Notes under the pieces: generated by a model
The model's database searches: none
What the model was told of the DNA's origin: nothing
What the model saw: only the letters and a program-made list of their open reading frames with translations
Assembly: GCA_030685235.1 (NCBI GenBank)
Contig: MU839081.1
Coordinates: 434,001-498,000, forward strand
Reading direction: 5' to 3'
DNA length: 64,000 bases
Source of the DNA: Copromyces sp. CBS 386.78
Lineage: Eukaryota; Ascomycota; Sordariomycetes; Sordariales; Sordariaceae
Part shown: piece after piece, positions 63,945 through 64,000 of the stretch
How the letters are laid out: each line of letters begins with the position of its first letter
How positions within the stretch are numbered: the first letter of the stretch is position 1
Program-made: the position numbers and the translations under genes

Positions 63945-64000
63945 CCCCTCACATTTCGCATGGTTCGTTTCAAAAACCTCGCAAAAGCCGCCATCCAGAT
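63945..64000. other. unique DNA beyond the transposon nest
   Basis: 56 bp of GC-balanced sequence after the right target duplication. Before the insertion it was directly adjacent to position 46986, so it belongs to the original frq upstream region. Confidence 0.7.

Overview
The window is nuclear DNA from a filamentous ascomycete of the Neurospora/Sordaria group (Sordariaceae). Four things point there: short 50-120 nt introns with GTRNGT donors and CTRAC branch sites; long gene-poor spacers; TA-rich blocks that carry the C-to-T/G-to-A signature of repeat-induced point mutation (RIP); and, decisively, a full-length frequency (frq) circadian clock gene at 41958-44954. From memory the FRQ protein is very close to N. 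crassa FRQ but not identical, so I would not name the species.

Layout. 0.7-17 kb is a compact housekeeping block: RMND1/DUF155 mitochondrial protein (-), RINT1/Tip20 tether (+), Ymc1-type mitochondrial carrier (+), COG3 Golgi tether (-), Fmp25-like RCC1-repeat protein (+), a RIP-altered inverted repeat (13.4-13.9 kb) and a protein tyrosine phosphatase (+). A RIP-destroyed Tc1/mariner-type transposon occupies about 17.8-20.2 kb. After 4.5 kb of non-coding DNA comes a folliculin/Lst7 homologue (24.7-27.2 kb, with a 12-nt first coding exon), then proteasome ATPase Rpt3 (-), a small conserved fungal protein (+), kinetochore protein Mis14/Nsl1 (+), Sec14 (-), prefoldin subunit 3 (-) and frq (-).

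From 46987 to 63944 the window is one nested transposon complex lying about 2 kb upstream of the FRQ start codon. A copia-type LTR retrotransposon (173-bp LTRs, 5-bp target duplication GGAAT) is split by two later insertions: a 3.6-kb Mutator-like DNA transposon (8-bp duplication) and a 7.9-kb gypsy chromovirus (250-bp LTRs, duplication AATAC). The gypsy copy itself holds a 413-bp MITE (8-bp duplication). Subtracting the insertions restores a 5,489-bp copia element and a 7,435-bp gypsy element, both normal lengths. All coding parts are heavily RIP-mutated, while the outermost ends are spared.

The genes do not form a pathway. Three act in Golgi/ER traffic (RINT1/Tip20, COG3, Sec14), three are mitochondrial (RMND1-like, Ymc1-like, Fmp25-like), and the rest serve protein turnover and folding, nutrient signalling, chromosome segregation and timekeeping. 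The most interesting biology is the frq locus: a transposon nest where the distal clock promoter would be expected, a preserved alternative-start/alternative-splice arrangement, and a cluster of GATC(G) motifs near the expected transcription start.
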